Positions 43,065 through 51,841 are shown, counted from the stretch's first letter. The stretch: 64,000 bases of DNA from JBHELB01 sp041859045 (GCA_041859045.1 JBHELB010000071.1:1-64000), one strand, 5' to 3'. Notes: generated by a model not told the origin, from the letters alone. Numbers and translations: made by a program.

Positions 43065-44150
43065 ATGACGATTGAAGCGGTTGAGAAATTTTTGGCTGTG
43101 GGGGCAGTCGCTACGCTGAACTCTAATCCCGGCGCCGCCGAAGGACAGCGTTTTCGAACCGCCATTCGCGGATGGAAGCGCGGAGAATACATTATCCTTG
43201 ATAAACCGTCGGGCGACGCGGGCATTCTCAATCTGCGAGAACACCAACACTGCGTGGTTCATTTTTTTTCGGAAGGCATGGCCTGCGGGTTCGACGCGGA
43301 GATTCTCGACGGCCTTCGGTTGACGCGCGGCATGGAATTCAGCGTATCCTGGCCCGCGCGCATCCACTCCACTCCCGTCCGAAAGTTTGAGCGGGTCAAG
43401 ATGTCTTTACCTTGCTCGCTAACGGACGACCGCGGCACCTCCTGCGCAGGCGAAGTTCAGGACCTCAGCGAAGGCGGCTGTTTGGTTCGCGCGAATATCC
43501 CGTTCGCCAAGGGGGCCATTCTTACCCTGCGCATCACGCTGCCCGACGGCGTTGTTCTTGAGAATATGCATGCCGAAGTCCGCAACGTCCGCCTGGCCAG
43601 CGAAGGCGCGATGGTGGGCTGCGCCTTCCGCGAGCTCACCGCCGACATGCGGGGAGCCATTGGATTTCACGTCTCCTCCGCCTTCGCGCACATGCGCGAG
43701 ACCCACGACGCCGTCCGGCGCGTGCTCCTGCTTCAGGAAACCAAGGAAAGCACCCCGGCGCTCACGCAAGGCGTAACTCGGCACCGCTGGGAACTGGTCT
43801 CCGCCGTGGGCCTCGTCGAAGGGCTCTACCGGTTTCAGTTACTTCACCCCCAGGTCCTGCTGGTGGACCACCGCCTTCAGCCCGATGCGGCTGGAATCGC
43901 GGCGGCCGTCCTGAAGTCCCACAGTGCGGAAAATGTATTGGTGTTTCTCTACGGCGGCCCCGCCGCAGAGATGAAGCCACTTGCCGAGCAGGCCGGGCTG
44001 AGCGGACATGTGCCCGCCGAACTGGACCCGGCGAGACTGGACAGTGGTTTATTGGAGACGACGCTTCGCGGAAAGGCCGGGAACGCGCCGGCCAACCCCG
44101 CCGCACCACCCACCCTGTCCGCCGATAAGTACAACAACGCATACGACTAG
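43065..44150 (+). CDS. YcgR-like PilZ protein fused to a degenerate receiver domain
   Basis: 361 residues. Residues 1-100 resemble the YcgR/PilZN domain (FRTAIRGWKRGEYIILDKP). The PilZ domain at 105-215 has both c-di-GMP motifs: RKFER (R106, R110) and DLSEGG (D133, S135, G138). From about 218 a receiver-like domain follows (RVLLLQ, VLLVDHRLQPD with a candidate phospho-Asp, ENVLVFLYGG), but the conserved Lys and Thr are not evident, so it may not be phosphorylated. It probably senses c-di-GMP and controls motility or envelope output. Its TAG stop lies in the arm of a palindromic element. An MCP gene lies 2.6 kb downstream. Confidence 0.82.
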   Translation: MTIEAVEKFLAVGAVATLNSNPGAAEGQRFRTAIRGWKRGEYIILDKPSGDAGILNLREHQHCVVHFFSEGMACGFDAEILDGLRLTRGMEFSVSWPARIHSTPVRKFERVKMSLPCSLTDDRGTSCAGEVQDLSEGGCLVRANIPFAKGAILTLRITLPDGVVLENMHAEVRNVRLASEGAMVGCAFRELTADMRGAIGFHVSSAFAHMRETHDAVRRVLLLQETKESTPALTQGVTRHRWELVSAVGLVEGLYRFQLLHPQVLLVDHRLQPDAAGIAAAVLKSHSAENVLVFLYGGPAAEMKPLAEQAGLSGHVPAELDPARLDSGLLETTLRGKAGNAPANPAAPPTLSADKYNNAYD

Positions 44151-44212
44151 AGTATTTTCACAGAGAATGCCTACGGTGCGTCCGCCAAAGCGGCGTGGTG
44201 AAAATGCTCTAG
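44147..44212. repeat. Dispersed palindromic element, copy B
   Basis: CTAGAGTATTTTCAC (44147-44161) is the complement of 44198-44212 with one mismatch. It spans 66 bp and includes the stop codon of the PilZ gene. The rest of the gap to 44394 contains a second smaller inverted repeat TAGTGTC/GACACTA and no gene. Confidence 0.85.
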
Positions 44213-44342
44213 TGTCGGAGACCGTAGGTATAAAAACGCAAAACGCCCTAGCGGACACTAAGTAAAAGTATAGCCGCTTGGCGTTGCGCAGTTTTTGAAG
44301 TGCGCTAAACGCCTCCTGTAGCGCTGGACACCCAAAATCGAG

Positions 44343-44371
44343 TTGCGTTTTCTGCGCCCCGATCGCATACT
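44343..44371 (+). promoter_or_regulatory. Possible promoter of the TPR membrane gene
   Basis: TTGCGT (44343-44348), 17 bp, CATACT (44366-44371). The start would be near 44378, 17 bases before ATG 44395, with AGGGGA between. Confidence 0.4.
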
Positions 44372-44394
44372 GCGGTGGCGTAGGGGAACTCGCA

Positions 44395-45255
44395 ATGAGG
44401 AATAAAGAAGCGACAGCGCTGTTCAAGGAAGCGGATGACCTCTATCGTCAGGGCAAAGCCGCTGAGGCGCTCGAGGTTCTTACGCGCCTCGATACCGCCT
44501 TTCCGAATTCTAGAAATATCCTCTACCCCAAGGCGCTATGCCTCTACGATCTCGGTCGCACAGACGAAGCACGCCGGGTGTGTGACGTGTTACTCACAAA
44601 ATTCCGTGATTCGCGCGCCGAGCAATTGGTCCAAAAAATGACGGCACGAGCCGCCAACGCCGCAATGGACCCGATGGCCGATCTCATGACTCTCAATATC
44701 CTCGACGACGAGCCAAGACATGCCGCGCCGGCCAAACACCCGCCCGCTCCTCGAACGGTTTCCCTGCGGGATCGCCTCGTCTGGCCGGTAACCATCCTGA
44801 TCTTGGCGGCAATACTCGTGTTTGCGTTCGCGAACAGCACCGCCATTACTAAGGAATTCCGGGGTCTTCAGGCGGCTTCGTTCGAGGAACAGCAGAAAGA
44901 ATCGCCCGATCAAGCCCGCCTGGAACAGATCGGAATGGCCCTCTTTGGGCTCATTCCCAAAGCGTTTCTCGGGTATCTCGTGTTCATGATCGCCAAGGAC
45001 TTTGTCGCACTCTATCTCGTGCTGCACATCACCGATAAACTCCCCGAAACCGATACCGAAGACAATCTGAAGAATGTCGGATTGATGGCGCTGATCTTCG
45101 CGCTGCTTTCGATAGGCCTTTGCATGGGCACGATCGGCAAAGTCATCATCCTCAAGAAAAGGTACGAACTCAATTTTGGCGAGATCTCGATTTGGGTTGG
45201 AATTTCGCTAGGACTCTTTGTCGTCTTTGACGTTGCTGCGTGGATCTTCGTCTGA
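44395..45255 (+). CDS. TPR-containing membrane protein of unknown function
   Basis: 286 residues. Residues 5-85 form two TPR units (EATALFKEADDLYRQGKAAEALEVLTRL and ILYPKALCLYDLGRTDEARRVCDVLL). After a Pro-rich linker come four hydrophobic segments (about 122-142, 182-210, 228-250, 262-285). A charged helix after the first membrane segment would face the other side. It lies upstream of a GYF/RDD protein on the same strand, with 43 bases between, and the two may act together. No family is recognised. Confidence 0.75.
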   Translation: MRNKEATALFKEADDLYRQGKAAEALEVLTRLDTAFPNSRNILYPKALCLYDLGRTDEARRVCDVLLTKFRDSRAEQLVQKMTARAANAAMDPMADLMTLNILDDEPRHAAPAKHPPAPRTVSLRDRLVWPVTILILAAILVFAFANSTAITKEFRGLQAASFEEQQKESPDQARLEQIGMALFGLIPKAFLGYLVFMIAKDFVALYLVLHITDKLPETDTEDNLKNVGLMALIFALLSIGLCMGTIGKVIILKKRYELNFGEISIWVGISLGLFVVFDVAAWIFV

Positions 45256-45298
45256 TAGGGCGTTTGCTCTCTCTCTTGGAGAGGAGCGGAGGTGCGGT

Positions 45299-46558
45299 AT
45301 GACCCAAACGCGCGGACCGGGCGAGCGTCGTTGGCATTATTCACGCGAGGGGAAGACAGCCGGCCCTGTTTCCAGTGCCGATCTGCGTACGCTGTACGAC
45401 GAGGGACATCTGCTCGACACCGACTACCTCTGGTCGCCGCCGATGGCCTCGTGGCAACCGGTGGGCGAACTGCGCAACGTCTTTCTTGCGTCCAGCGCCC
45501 CTCATCCGGAACCGCTCGCGCCGCCCCCCGAGCCGATATCCTATCTTGAGCCGCCCGAGCCCTGGGAGCGGCCGCCAGTGGAATCGGAACTGCTCATCTA
45601 CGCCCCCTTTGGATTGCGTGTTTGGGCGGGGTTCATCGATTTCCTCGCGACCGGAGTCGTTCTCTTCGCGATTCTGCTGCTGTTCAACCGCGCGCTGCCC
45701 ACCGTACCCACGCCCGCGCAGGCGGCGCTCTTCGCGCTGTCCGCGTTGTTCCCCGTGGCCGTGATGTTCTGGATCTACTTCGCTGTGGCCGAGGCCCGCG
45801 TCGGGCAAACGCTGGGGATGCACATCGCGGGGCTGAGCGTCCGCGATGCGACGTATCGGACGATCACACTGCGCCGCGCCACCGCGCGTCTGGCCGCACG
45901 CGTCGCGCTCACCGCACTGTTTCCCCCGGGCCTGTTCTTTCCGCTGTTCACCCGACGCAAGCAGGCGCTCCACGATATCCTCGCGGGGTGCGTGGTGTTG
46001 CGCCAACAGTTCGAGTTTGCCCGGACCCGGAGTCAGGCGCTTCGTCCCCGGCTGTCGCGGCGCCTGATTGCCGCGGCGCTGGACGGAACACTGGTGTTCA
46101 TCGTACTCAGCGTGGGAGTGCCCATTCTTGGCGCATTCGCAAATCCTCTCGGCGATCGCCCCGGCCAATCGCCCGCAGGCACGTGGTTTCCCATTCTGCG
46201 GGAGATCGCGACCTTCGTGTGCATCACCGCGTACTTCACCGCTACCGAGCGACGCAGCGGCGCATCGCCCGGGAAAACCTTCATGGCCCTGCGCGTCGTC
46301 GAATCCGGTTACGCGCGCTATTCCACCGCCCACGCTCTGGTTCGCAATGCCACGAAGGCGGGCCTTGTCGTTGCCGCCGTCGCGTGCATGCGCCTGTTCG
46401 CCCGTTCCCAGCAGTACGCCGATCCCCTGGCGGTGCAGACGTTGTCGGCCATCGCCGCCGCAGTCCTGATTCTCGCCCTGGTTCCCCTGTGGACACGCAG
46501 TCCTCGCAGCCTCCCAGACCTCCTGGCGGCGTGTAAAGTCGTTCGCTCAAGGGCGTAA
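45299..46558 (+). CDS. GYF_2-domain protein with two RDD membrane domains
   Basis: 419 residues from ATG 45299. AGGAGCGGAGG lies upstream. Residues 10-60 match the GYF_2 domain (RRWHYSREGKTAGPVSSADLRTLY and DYLWSPPMASWQPV). A Pro-rich linker (70-95) leads to two tandem RDD modules, starting RVWAGFIDFLATGVV and RLIAAALDGTLVF, each with the Arg then Asp-Asp-type pattern in its first helices. RDD proteins are thought to move ions or small solutes, or to anchor other domains. Two copies in one chain suggests an internal duplication. Function unknown. Confidence 0.8.
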   Translation: MTQTRGPGERRWHYSREGKTAGPVSSADLRTLYDEGHLLDTDYLWSPPMASWQPVGELRNVFLASSAPHPEPLAPPPEPISYLEPPEPWERPPVESELLIYAPFGLRVWAGFIDFLATGVVLFAILLLFNRALPTVPTPAQAALFALSALFPVAVMFWIYFAVAEARVGQTLGMHIAGLSVRDATYRTITLRRATARLAARVALTALFPPGLFFPLFTRRKQALHDILAGCVVLRQQFEFARTRSQALRPRLSRRLIAAALDGTLVFIVLSVGVPILGAFANPLGDRPGQSPAGTWFPILREIATFVCITAYFTATERRSGASPGKTFMALRVVESGYARYSTAHALVRNATKAGLVVAAVACMRLFARSQQYADPLAVQTLSAIAAAVLILALVPLWTRSPRSLPDLLAACKVVRSRA

Positions 46559-46575
46559 TCGTGCCGCTTTTTTCA

Positions 46576-46604
46576 TTGCGGACCGCCGCTTTACTCGGCA
46601 TAAT
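46576..46604 (+). promoter_or_regulatory. Promoter of the MCP gene
   Basis: TTGCGG (46576-46581), 17 bp, CATAAT (46599-46604). The predicted start near 46611 leaves a 105-nt leader ending in GGAGGA before ATG 46716. Confidence 0.5.
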
Positions 46605-46715
46605 GCTTAAGCAGGTTCTTCACACGAGTCTTACGAGGGGGCAATTCCGCGGTATTGACCGGTAGCCGGCTTTTCCTTGAGTTCGCGGGAAGAGCGAATA
46701 GGAGGAGAGAAACCG

Positions 46716-48527
46716 ATGAGCATATTACGCAAGATGGTCATGATGGCGGGAACCAGCGTCCTGATTCTGGTTGTGATGGTGGGTCTGGGGTACTACGAAT
46801 TGAACTCACTCCGCCAGAACATGGAGCGGGTCGTGGGGCAGGGGTTTGTGCCGTTGATCGAAAATGACATCCTCCCCTTCCTCAAGGACGATGTCCTCAC
46901 ACTAATTAACACGGATTTTCCCAGGGTGTCGGCCCTCAACACCAGTTGGGTCCTCATGTTGGAGGCCGACCGCGACGTACACCAGGCCATCATCGCGGAG
47001 AAAGAGGCCTTGGCCGCCTCGGGCGGGGCTGACCTCATGGCCAAAGCGGACAAAGACAACGCGGAGAACATCGAGCAAGCCGAAGCGAGAATGAAAAAGG
47101 CTTCGGCGACTTTCGAATCGCCGGAAGCCAAGGAGCTTTACGCAAAATTCGAGCAGTCCTTCGCCACATGGAAGGAGCAGTCCCGCGGCGTGGTGAAGGC
47201 GGCCGCCGCGCAGACGTCTGGAACGCAAACGACCGACCGCGGCGGCGACGCCAGCAGCTTTCAGGTGATGCGCGCGTTTATCGACCAGTTGCAGGAAGAG
47301 ACGGAGAAGGAACTCAAGGCGATCGAGGAACACGTTCAGACAAAGAACAAACTGGTGAATGATCGCGAAACGGATATCAGCAATAAAAAAGCGGCTGCCG
47401 TCGAAGTCATGGCGCACGCGGACAAGGAGTCCTTTCGCGGGATTCTGATCTTCCTCGTCTTCGGCGTTGTCTTTAGCGCGTTGGGTATTGTGCAGGCCTC
47501 CTGGATCACCAAGTCCATCACGGGGCCGCTCAAGCGCATTATCGCCGGGCTCGCGTACGGCGCGTCGCAGGTGGCGGCGGCCGCAAGGCAAGTGGCGGGC
47601 TCCAGCCAGCAAATGGCGGAAGGGGCGAGCACACAAGCATCGAGTCTCGAAGAGACATCGGCCACGCTGGAGGAACTGACCTCGCAGACGCGTCAGAACG
47701 CGGCCAACGCCGAACAAGCCAATACAATGGCCGCCTCCGCGCGCGACGCCGCCCAGCGGGGGACGCACGCCATGGCGCAAATGGTCGAGGCGATCAACAA
47801 GATCCGCGCCTCGGCGAATGACACCGCCAAAATTATCCGCACGATCGACGAGATCGCTTTCCAGACCAATCTGCTCGCGCTGAACGCCGCCGTCGAGGCG
47901 GCCCGCGCCGGGGAGGCCGGAAAAGGGTTTGCCGTGGTGGCCGAAGAAGTGCGCAACCTCGCGCAACGCAGCGCGGAAGCCGCGAGAAACACCACAGGGC
48001 TGATCGAAGATTCGCAGCGAAATTCCGAGAGCGGCGTGAAGGCCAGCGAACAAGTGGCCCAAATTCTCACGGAAATCGCGAATGTCGCCGCCAAAGTCAC
48101 GGAAGTGAACGCCGAGGTATCGACGGCCACCCGCGAGCAGGCGCAGGGAATCGAGCAAATCAACATCGTGGTCTCGCAGATGGATCAGTTGACGCAGTCC
48201 AACGCGGCAAGCTCCGAGGAAGCCGCCTCCGCCAGCGAGGAACTCTCTGGACAAGCCGTGGAGCTGAATCATGTCGTGGACCAGCTTCAATCGCTGATCA
48301 GCGGCAACGACCGGCGCAGCGCGGGGGACGAAACCGCTCACGAACAGCGTCGGACGCCTTTGTCCGGCCCCAAGCGGCAACCCCCTGTTGCCGCTCGTCG
48401 AATCGGCGCCCCGTCCGCGGCAACATCCCTTGCGGAACGCCGCGCGTCCGGAGGCGATTCAGGGTCCCATGTAGTGAGACCGGAAACGGTTATCCCGCTC
48501 GACGACGGCGAACTCGACGATATCTAG
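46716..48527 (+). CDS. Methyl-accepting chemotaxis protein
   Basis: 603 residues from ATG 46716 after GGAGGA. TM1 is at 8-25, a periplasmic helical sensor at 30-240 (four-helix type with long coiled segments), TM2 at 241-261, and a short HAMP-like link. The signalling domain runs about 285-530, with the tip EIAFQTNLLALNAAVEAARAGEAGKGFAVVAEEVRNLA (379-415) that binds CheA and CheW. A Pro/Arg-rich tail follows without a CheR-binding pentapeptide. No che or flagellar genes are nearby. It may serve twitching or a chemosensory array rather than flagella. Confidence 0.93.
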   Translation: MSILRKMVMMAGTSVLILVVMVGLGYYELNSLRQNMERVVGQGFVPLIENDILPFLKDDVLTLINTDFPRVSALNTSWVLMLEADRDVHQAIIAEKEALAASGGADLMAKADKDNAENIEQAEARMKKASATFESPEAKELYAKFEQSFATWKEQSRGVVKAAAAQTSGTQTTDRGGDASSFQVMRAFIDQLQEETEKELKAIEEHVQTKNKLVNDRETDISNKKAAAVEVMAHADKESFRGILIFLVFGVVFSALGIVQASWITKSITGPLKRIIAGLAYGASQVAAAARQVAGSSQQMAEGASTQASSLEETSATLEELTSQTRQNAANAEQANTMAASARDAAQRGTHAMAQMVEAINKIRASANDTAKIIRTIDEIAFQTNLLALNAAVEAARAGEAGKGFAVVAEEVRNLAQRSAEAARNTTGLIEDSQRNSESGVKASEQVAQILTEIANVAAKVTEVNAEVSTATREQAQGIEQINIVVSQMDQLTQSNAASSEEAASASEELSGQAVELNHVVDQLQSLISGNDRRSAGDETAHEQRRTPLSGPKRQPPVAARRIGAPSAATSLAERRASGGDSGSHVVRPETVIPLDDGELDDI

Positions 48528-48690
48528 CCCAAGCGTTTTCCCATGCTTGGCGTATCGCGCGAGTTGTAGCAACGCGAAGCCCCACAGGAATGTTGCTGCG
48601 CCGTTGAATTGCGCCGGGTTTTCCTCAAAGTTCGAAATCCGCTCCCGGGATCGGCTACAATTACCGACCCTCGAAGGGGTGAAGTAGCCC

Positions 48691-48705
48691 GTTCAGGGGG
48701 TGAAC
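48691..48705 (+). promoter_or_regulatory. Small hairpin in the dapA leader
   Basis: GTTCA, five G, TGAAC, 29 bases before dapA. GGGGTGAA occurs here and 21 bases upstream (48676-48683). A -10-like TACAAT is at 48656-48661. It may be a leader control element but does not match a known lysine riboswitch. Confidence 0.35.
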
Positions 48706-48733
48706 AGGTCTCGTCATTTCAGGAGATACCGAC

Positions 48734-49603
48734 ATGTTCCGCGGTTCGATGGTGGCGTTGGTGACGCCGTTTAAAGACAATCTCGATGTGGATTTCGAGG
48801 CGTATGGCCGGTTGATCGACTGGCACATCGAACAGGGCACGGACAGCATCTTGCCCTGCGGGTGCACGGGCGAGGCGGCCACGCTGACGCTCGACGAGCA
48901 GGAGGCATGCATCCGCTTCGCGCTCGAGCGCGTGGCCGGGCGCGTGCCGGTCATCGCGGGCACGGGTTCGAACAACACCCGCGAAGCCCTGCGTCTCACC
49001 AAGTTCGCCAAGGAGGCGGGCGCAAGCGCGGCGCTCCTGATCACGCCGTATTACAACAAGCCCACGCCCGCGGGCCAGATCGCGCATTACAGCACGATCG
49101 CCGAGGCGGTGGACATCCCGATCATCCTCTACAACGTCCCCGGACGCACGGGCACGAACATCCTGCCCGAAACCGTGGCGGCGTTGTCGAAGGTGCGCAA
49201 CATCGTGGCCATCAAAGAGGCCTCGGGCAGCGCGGATCAGACCTCGCAAATCCGCTCGCTGTGCGACATCACGGTCATGTCCGGCGACGACAGCCTGACG
49301 CTGCCGCTGATGGCGCTGGGCGCGACGGGCATCATCTCGGTCGCGGCGAACGTGGTTCCGGCGAAGATGGCGGCGCTGTGCTCGGAGTTCGACAAAGGCA
49401 ACCTCGAAAAGGCGCGCACGATTCACTATGAGTTGATGCCGCTGTTCAAGGCGCTGTTCATCGAAACGAACCCGATGCCGGTCAAGGCGGCGTTGGCGCG
49501 CATGGGCATGATCGGCAACAACCTGCGTCTGCCGCTTACGCCGATGCTGCCGGAGAAGTTCACGGCGCTCGAAAACGTGATGAAAGACCTGAAACTCGTC
49601 TAG
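48734..49603 (+). CDS. dapA: 4-hydroxy-tetrahydrodipicolinate synthase (DapA)
   Basis: 289 residues, the family length; AGGAGA precedes ATG. MVALVTPFKDN, the phosphate-like loop CGCTGEAATL, YYNKPTPAG, LYNVPGRTGTN with catalytic Tyr133, and the Schiff-base Lys161 in VAIKEASG are all present. It condenses pyruvate and aspartate semialdehyde in lysine and meso-diaminopimelate synthesis. CTGE replaces the common TTGE at the active-site loop, a conservative change. dapB follows after 25 bases. Confidence 0.97.
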   Translation: MFRGSMVALVTPFKDNLDVDFEAYGRLIDWHIEQGTDSILPCGCTGEAATLTLDEQEACIRFALERVAGRVPVIAGTGSNNTREALRLTKFAKEAGASAALLITPYYNKPTPAGQIAHYSTIAEAVDIPIILYNVPGRTGTNILPETVAALSKVRNIVAIKEASGSADQTSQIRSLCDITVMSGDDSLTLPLMALGATGIISVAANVVPAKMAALCSEFDKGNLEKARTIHYELMPLFKALFIETNPMPVKAALARMGMIGNNLRLPLTPMLPEKFTALENVMKDLKLV

Positions 49604-49628
49604 ATCGAGTTGCGCGGAGGAATCGACG

Positions 49629-50423
49629 GTGAACATTTGCATGGCGGGCGCCTGCGGGCGCATGGGACGCCGGATTCTCGAACTGGCCGTGGCGGACGGT
49701 ATCGGCATCGGCGGCGCGGTGGACGTGCCCGCGATGGCGGGAACGGAACTGGCCATCGGCGTCGAGTGTGGTAAACCGCAGACTGTCTCCGTCACGTCGG
49801 ATCTCGGAGCCGCCCTTGCGGCGTCGGACGCGATGATCGATTTCACGGCGGCGAACGTTTGTATCGAGCATGCCCGCTGCGCGGCGAAGCTGGGTAAGGG
49901 CGTGGTCATCGGCACCACCGGCCTCGACGACGCGCAGCGCGCGGAAGTCGCGGCAATTGCGAAGTCCGTTCCGGTGGTGTTCGCGCCGAACATGAGCGTG
50001 GGCGTCAACCTGTTGTTCAAATTGACGTCGGAAGTCGCCAAGATCCTCGGACTCGACTACAACGTCGAGATCGTCGAGGTGCACCACAATCTCAAGAAAG
50101 ACAGCCCGAGCGGCACGGCGGTCCGCCTGGCGGAATGCGCCGCGGAGGCGTTGGGTCTTGATTACGCGAAGGACACGGCCCATGGCCGCGAGGGCCTGGT
50201 GGGCGCGCGCCCGCAGCGCGAGATCGGCATGCACGCCGTGCGCGGCGGCGACGTCGTGGGTGAGCATACCGTGAGTTTTATTGGCAAGGGCGAACGAGTG
50301 GAACTGGTGCACAAGGCGCATAACCGCGACAACTTCGCGCGGGGCGCGTTGATCGCCGCGAAGTTCACGCTCACCGCCAAGCCTGGACTCTACGACATGC
50401 AGGACGTGCTGGGCCTGCGCTAG
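49629..50423 (+). CDS. dapB: 4-hydroxy-tetrahydrodipicolinate reductase (DapB)
   Basis: 264 residues from GTG 49629, with GGAGG upstream. NAD(P) motif MAGACGRMGRRI, IGTTGLDD, FAPNMSVGVN, and the signature VEVHHNLKKDSPSGTA that holds the catalytic His and Lys. IGMHAVRGGDVVGEHTV and the C-terminal GALIAAKF follow. It reduces the DapA product. The window's dapA-dapB pair indicates synthesis of meso-diaminopimelate and so ordinary peptidoglycan or lysine. Confidence 0.96.
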   Translation: MNICMAGACGRMGRRILELAVADGIGIGGAVDVPAMAGTELAIGVECGKPQTVSVTSDLGAALAASDAMIDFTAANVCIEHARCAAKLGKGVVIGTTGLDDAQRAEVAAIAKSVPVVFAPNMSVGVNLLFKLTSEVAKILGLDYNVEIVEVHHNLKKDSPSGTAVRLAECAAEALGLDYAKDTAHGREGLVGARPQREIGMHAVRGGDVVGEHTVSFIGKGERVELVHKAHNRDNFARGALIAAKFTLTAKPGLYDMQDVLGLR

Positions 50424-50456
50424 ACCGGTATGTTGGAGACATGCAGTCGCGGTGTC

Positions 50457-50522
50457 GAACGCATTTTCACCGGGCGCTTTGGAATGCACAAAGCGTGGAA
50501 ACAAAGGATGAAAATGCGCTAG
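50457..50522. repeat. Dispersed palindromic element, copy C
   Basis: Arms CGCATTTTCACC (50460-50471) and GATGAAAATGCG (50507-50518) pair with one mismatch. The right end continues to CTAG (50519-50522), as in copy B. It lies between dapB and the HisG-like gene. Confidence 0.8.
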
Positions 50523-50555
50523 ACGCAAACGCAACGAGACAAAAAGGAAACGAAG

Positions 50556-51605
50556 ATGGCGAACGAGCGGCTGGTGATTGGACTTCCCGCGGGCTCTCTG
50601 GCGGACCCTAACCGGGGCGGCAACCTCATCAATCTGCTCAAGCACGCCGGGTTTCCGACAAAGGGTTACGATCAGGGCGGCCCGAGCAGCTTCCCGCTGG
50701 CGAGTTTCCTGGTCGGCTGGGATGGACGTCCGCAGGAGTTTGGCTCGCAACTTGCCCTGGGCGAGGTGGATATCGCGATCGGCGGCGACGACTGGATCCG
50801 CGAGCGCATGCTTGAGTTCAAGTACGAGTACCAGCGCGATTTCGAATTGCTCAAGGTCTTGTCGCTCGACCGCGGCGGAGTGCGCATTGTCGTGATCCGC
50901 AAGCCCAACGGCGCGCCCACGGACGTCGATGCGTGGCTCAAAGGATTGTTCGCGGCAAAACCGCTCGTGTCTGTCGTATCGGAAATGCCCTACCTCGCGC
51001 TCGAATGGATTCTTGGCCGCCTCGAAGCGCTTGGCTTCTCGCGCGAAGATACGCCGTATTCCGTGCAGAAGTTCAAAACGCCGCCGCGCATCGACCGCGG
51101 CATTGTGATCTACGAGACCTGGGGCAAGACCGAGGCCAAAGTCACGAACGAGTCGGTGGATTTTGGGTTCGAGATCACGCAAACCGGCAGCGCAATCCGC
51201 AACTACGGCCTCGAGATCGTCGCGGAAGTCATGCGCTCGGAGACAGGCATCTGGGCGAACCCCGCGCTCAAACAGAACCCCGAGAAATACGACCTTGCGC
51301 TCATGTTTCTGCTGAACCTCTACGGCTCCATCTTCGCGGAGAACAAAGTGCTGTTGTCGTTCAACGCCCGCAACGAAGACGTGCCGCGTCTGCGCGCATA
51401 CCTTAGCGACAACCGCCTCTTCGGCGACGAGCCGACGATGAACGCCGGGGATCGCTACACCGAATTCAGCATTCAGATCGAAACCAACAACCGCGAGCTG
51501 CCCCTGGCCAAAGCGCGGTTCGAGCTCGTCAAACTCGGCGCCACGCACCTCGAGACCATCCCGCTCGAATCCTCAATCCCCGGACTGCATTGCGTAGAGT
51601 TCTAA
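50556..51605 (+). CDS. HisG-like ATP phosphoribosyltransferase family protein
   Basis: 349 residues, longer than usual long-form HisG of about 300. N-terminal LVIGLPAGSL, LINLLKHAGF and VDIAIGGDDWIRE match the periplasmic-binding-like domain. FGFEITQTGSAIRNYGLEIV is the PRPP-binding loop (TGSAIRNYGL). The C-terminal part, with ARFELVKLGATHLETIPLESSIPGL, resembles the His-binding ACT-like regulatory domain. It would catalyse the first step of histidine synthesis. Insertions and changes in the PRPP loop (QTGSA for the usual TGATL) leave open a divergent activity. A strong terminator follows, so it is the last gene of its unit. Confidence 0.75.
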   Translation: MANERLVIGLPAGSLADPNRGGNLINLLKHAGFPTKGYDQGGPSSFPLASFLVGWDGRPQEFGSQLALGEVDIAIGGDDWIRERMLEFKYEYQRDFELLKVLSLDRGGVRIVVIRKPNGAPTDVDAWLKGLFAAKPLVSVVSEMPYLALEWILGRLEALGFSREDTPYSVQKFKTPPRIDRGIVIYETWGKTEAKVTNESVDFGFEITQTGSAIRNYGLEIVAEVMRSETGIWANPALKQNPEKYDLALMFLLNLYGSIFAENKVLLSFNARNEDVPRLRAYLSDNRLFGDEPTMNAGDRYTEFSIQIETNNRELPLAKARFELVKLGATHLETIPLESSIPGLHCVEF

Positions 51606-51627
51606 CGTCGCCTCAACGCAGCTCGTA

Positions 51628-51660
51628 ACGCCCGGCCTCCAGGCCGGGCGTTTTTGTTTT
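51628..51660 (+). terminator. Strong intrinsic terminator after the HisG-like gene
   Basis: ACGCCCGGCCT (51628-51638) pairs fully with 51641-51651, then TTTTTGTTTT. It closes the dapA-dapB-HisG region. Confidence 0.93.
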
Positions 51661-51841
51661 TGCGGCTGCGGGAATGATGACACGCCACCGCCGCGCGCCT
51701 TTCAAAAAAGGTATCCATGACAAAACGAAGACACGCGGAAAACGACGAACACGGTTTGAGGAGAGGAACTTCGAGCAGTGCAACAAGATGCGCGGGAAGG
51801 TAAGGCGGTTTTTGAGGAGTGCATCAGAGAAAGGGGGAAAC

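Noticed and set aside
48640..48733. A lysine riboswitch before dapA
   Set aside because: The region is too short and lacks the conserved loop sequences. Only a small hairpin is present.
49560..51548. A 662-codon minus-strand frame opposite dapB and the HisG-like gene
   Set aside because: Both plus-strand genes have clear family motifs. The frame shows only charged shadow sequence.
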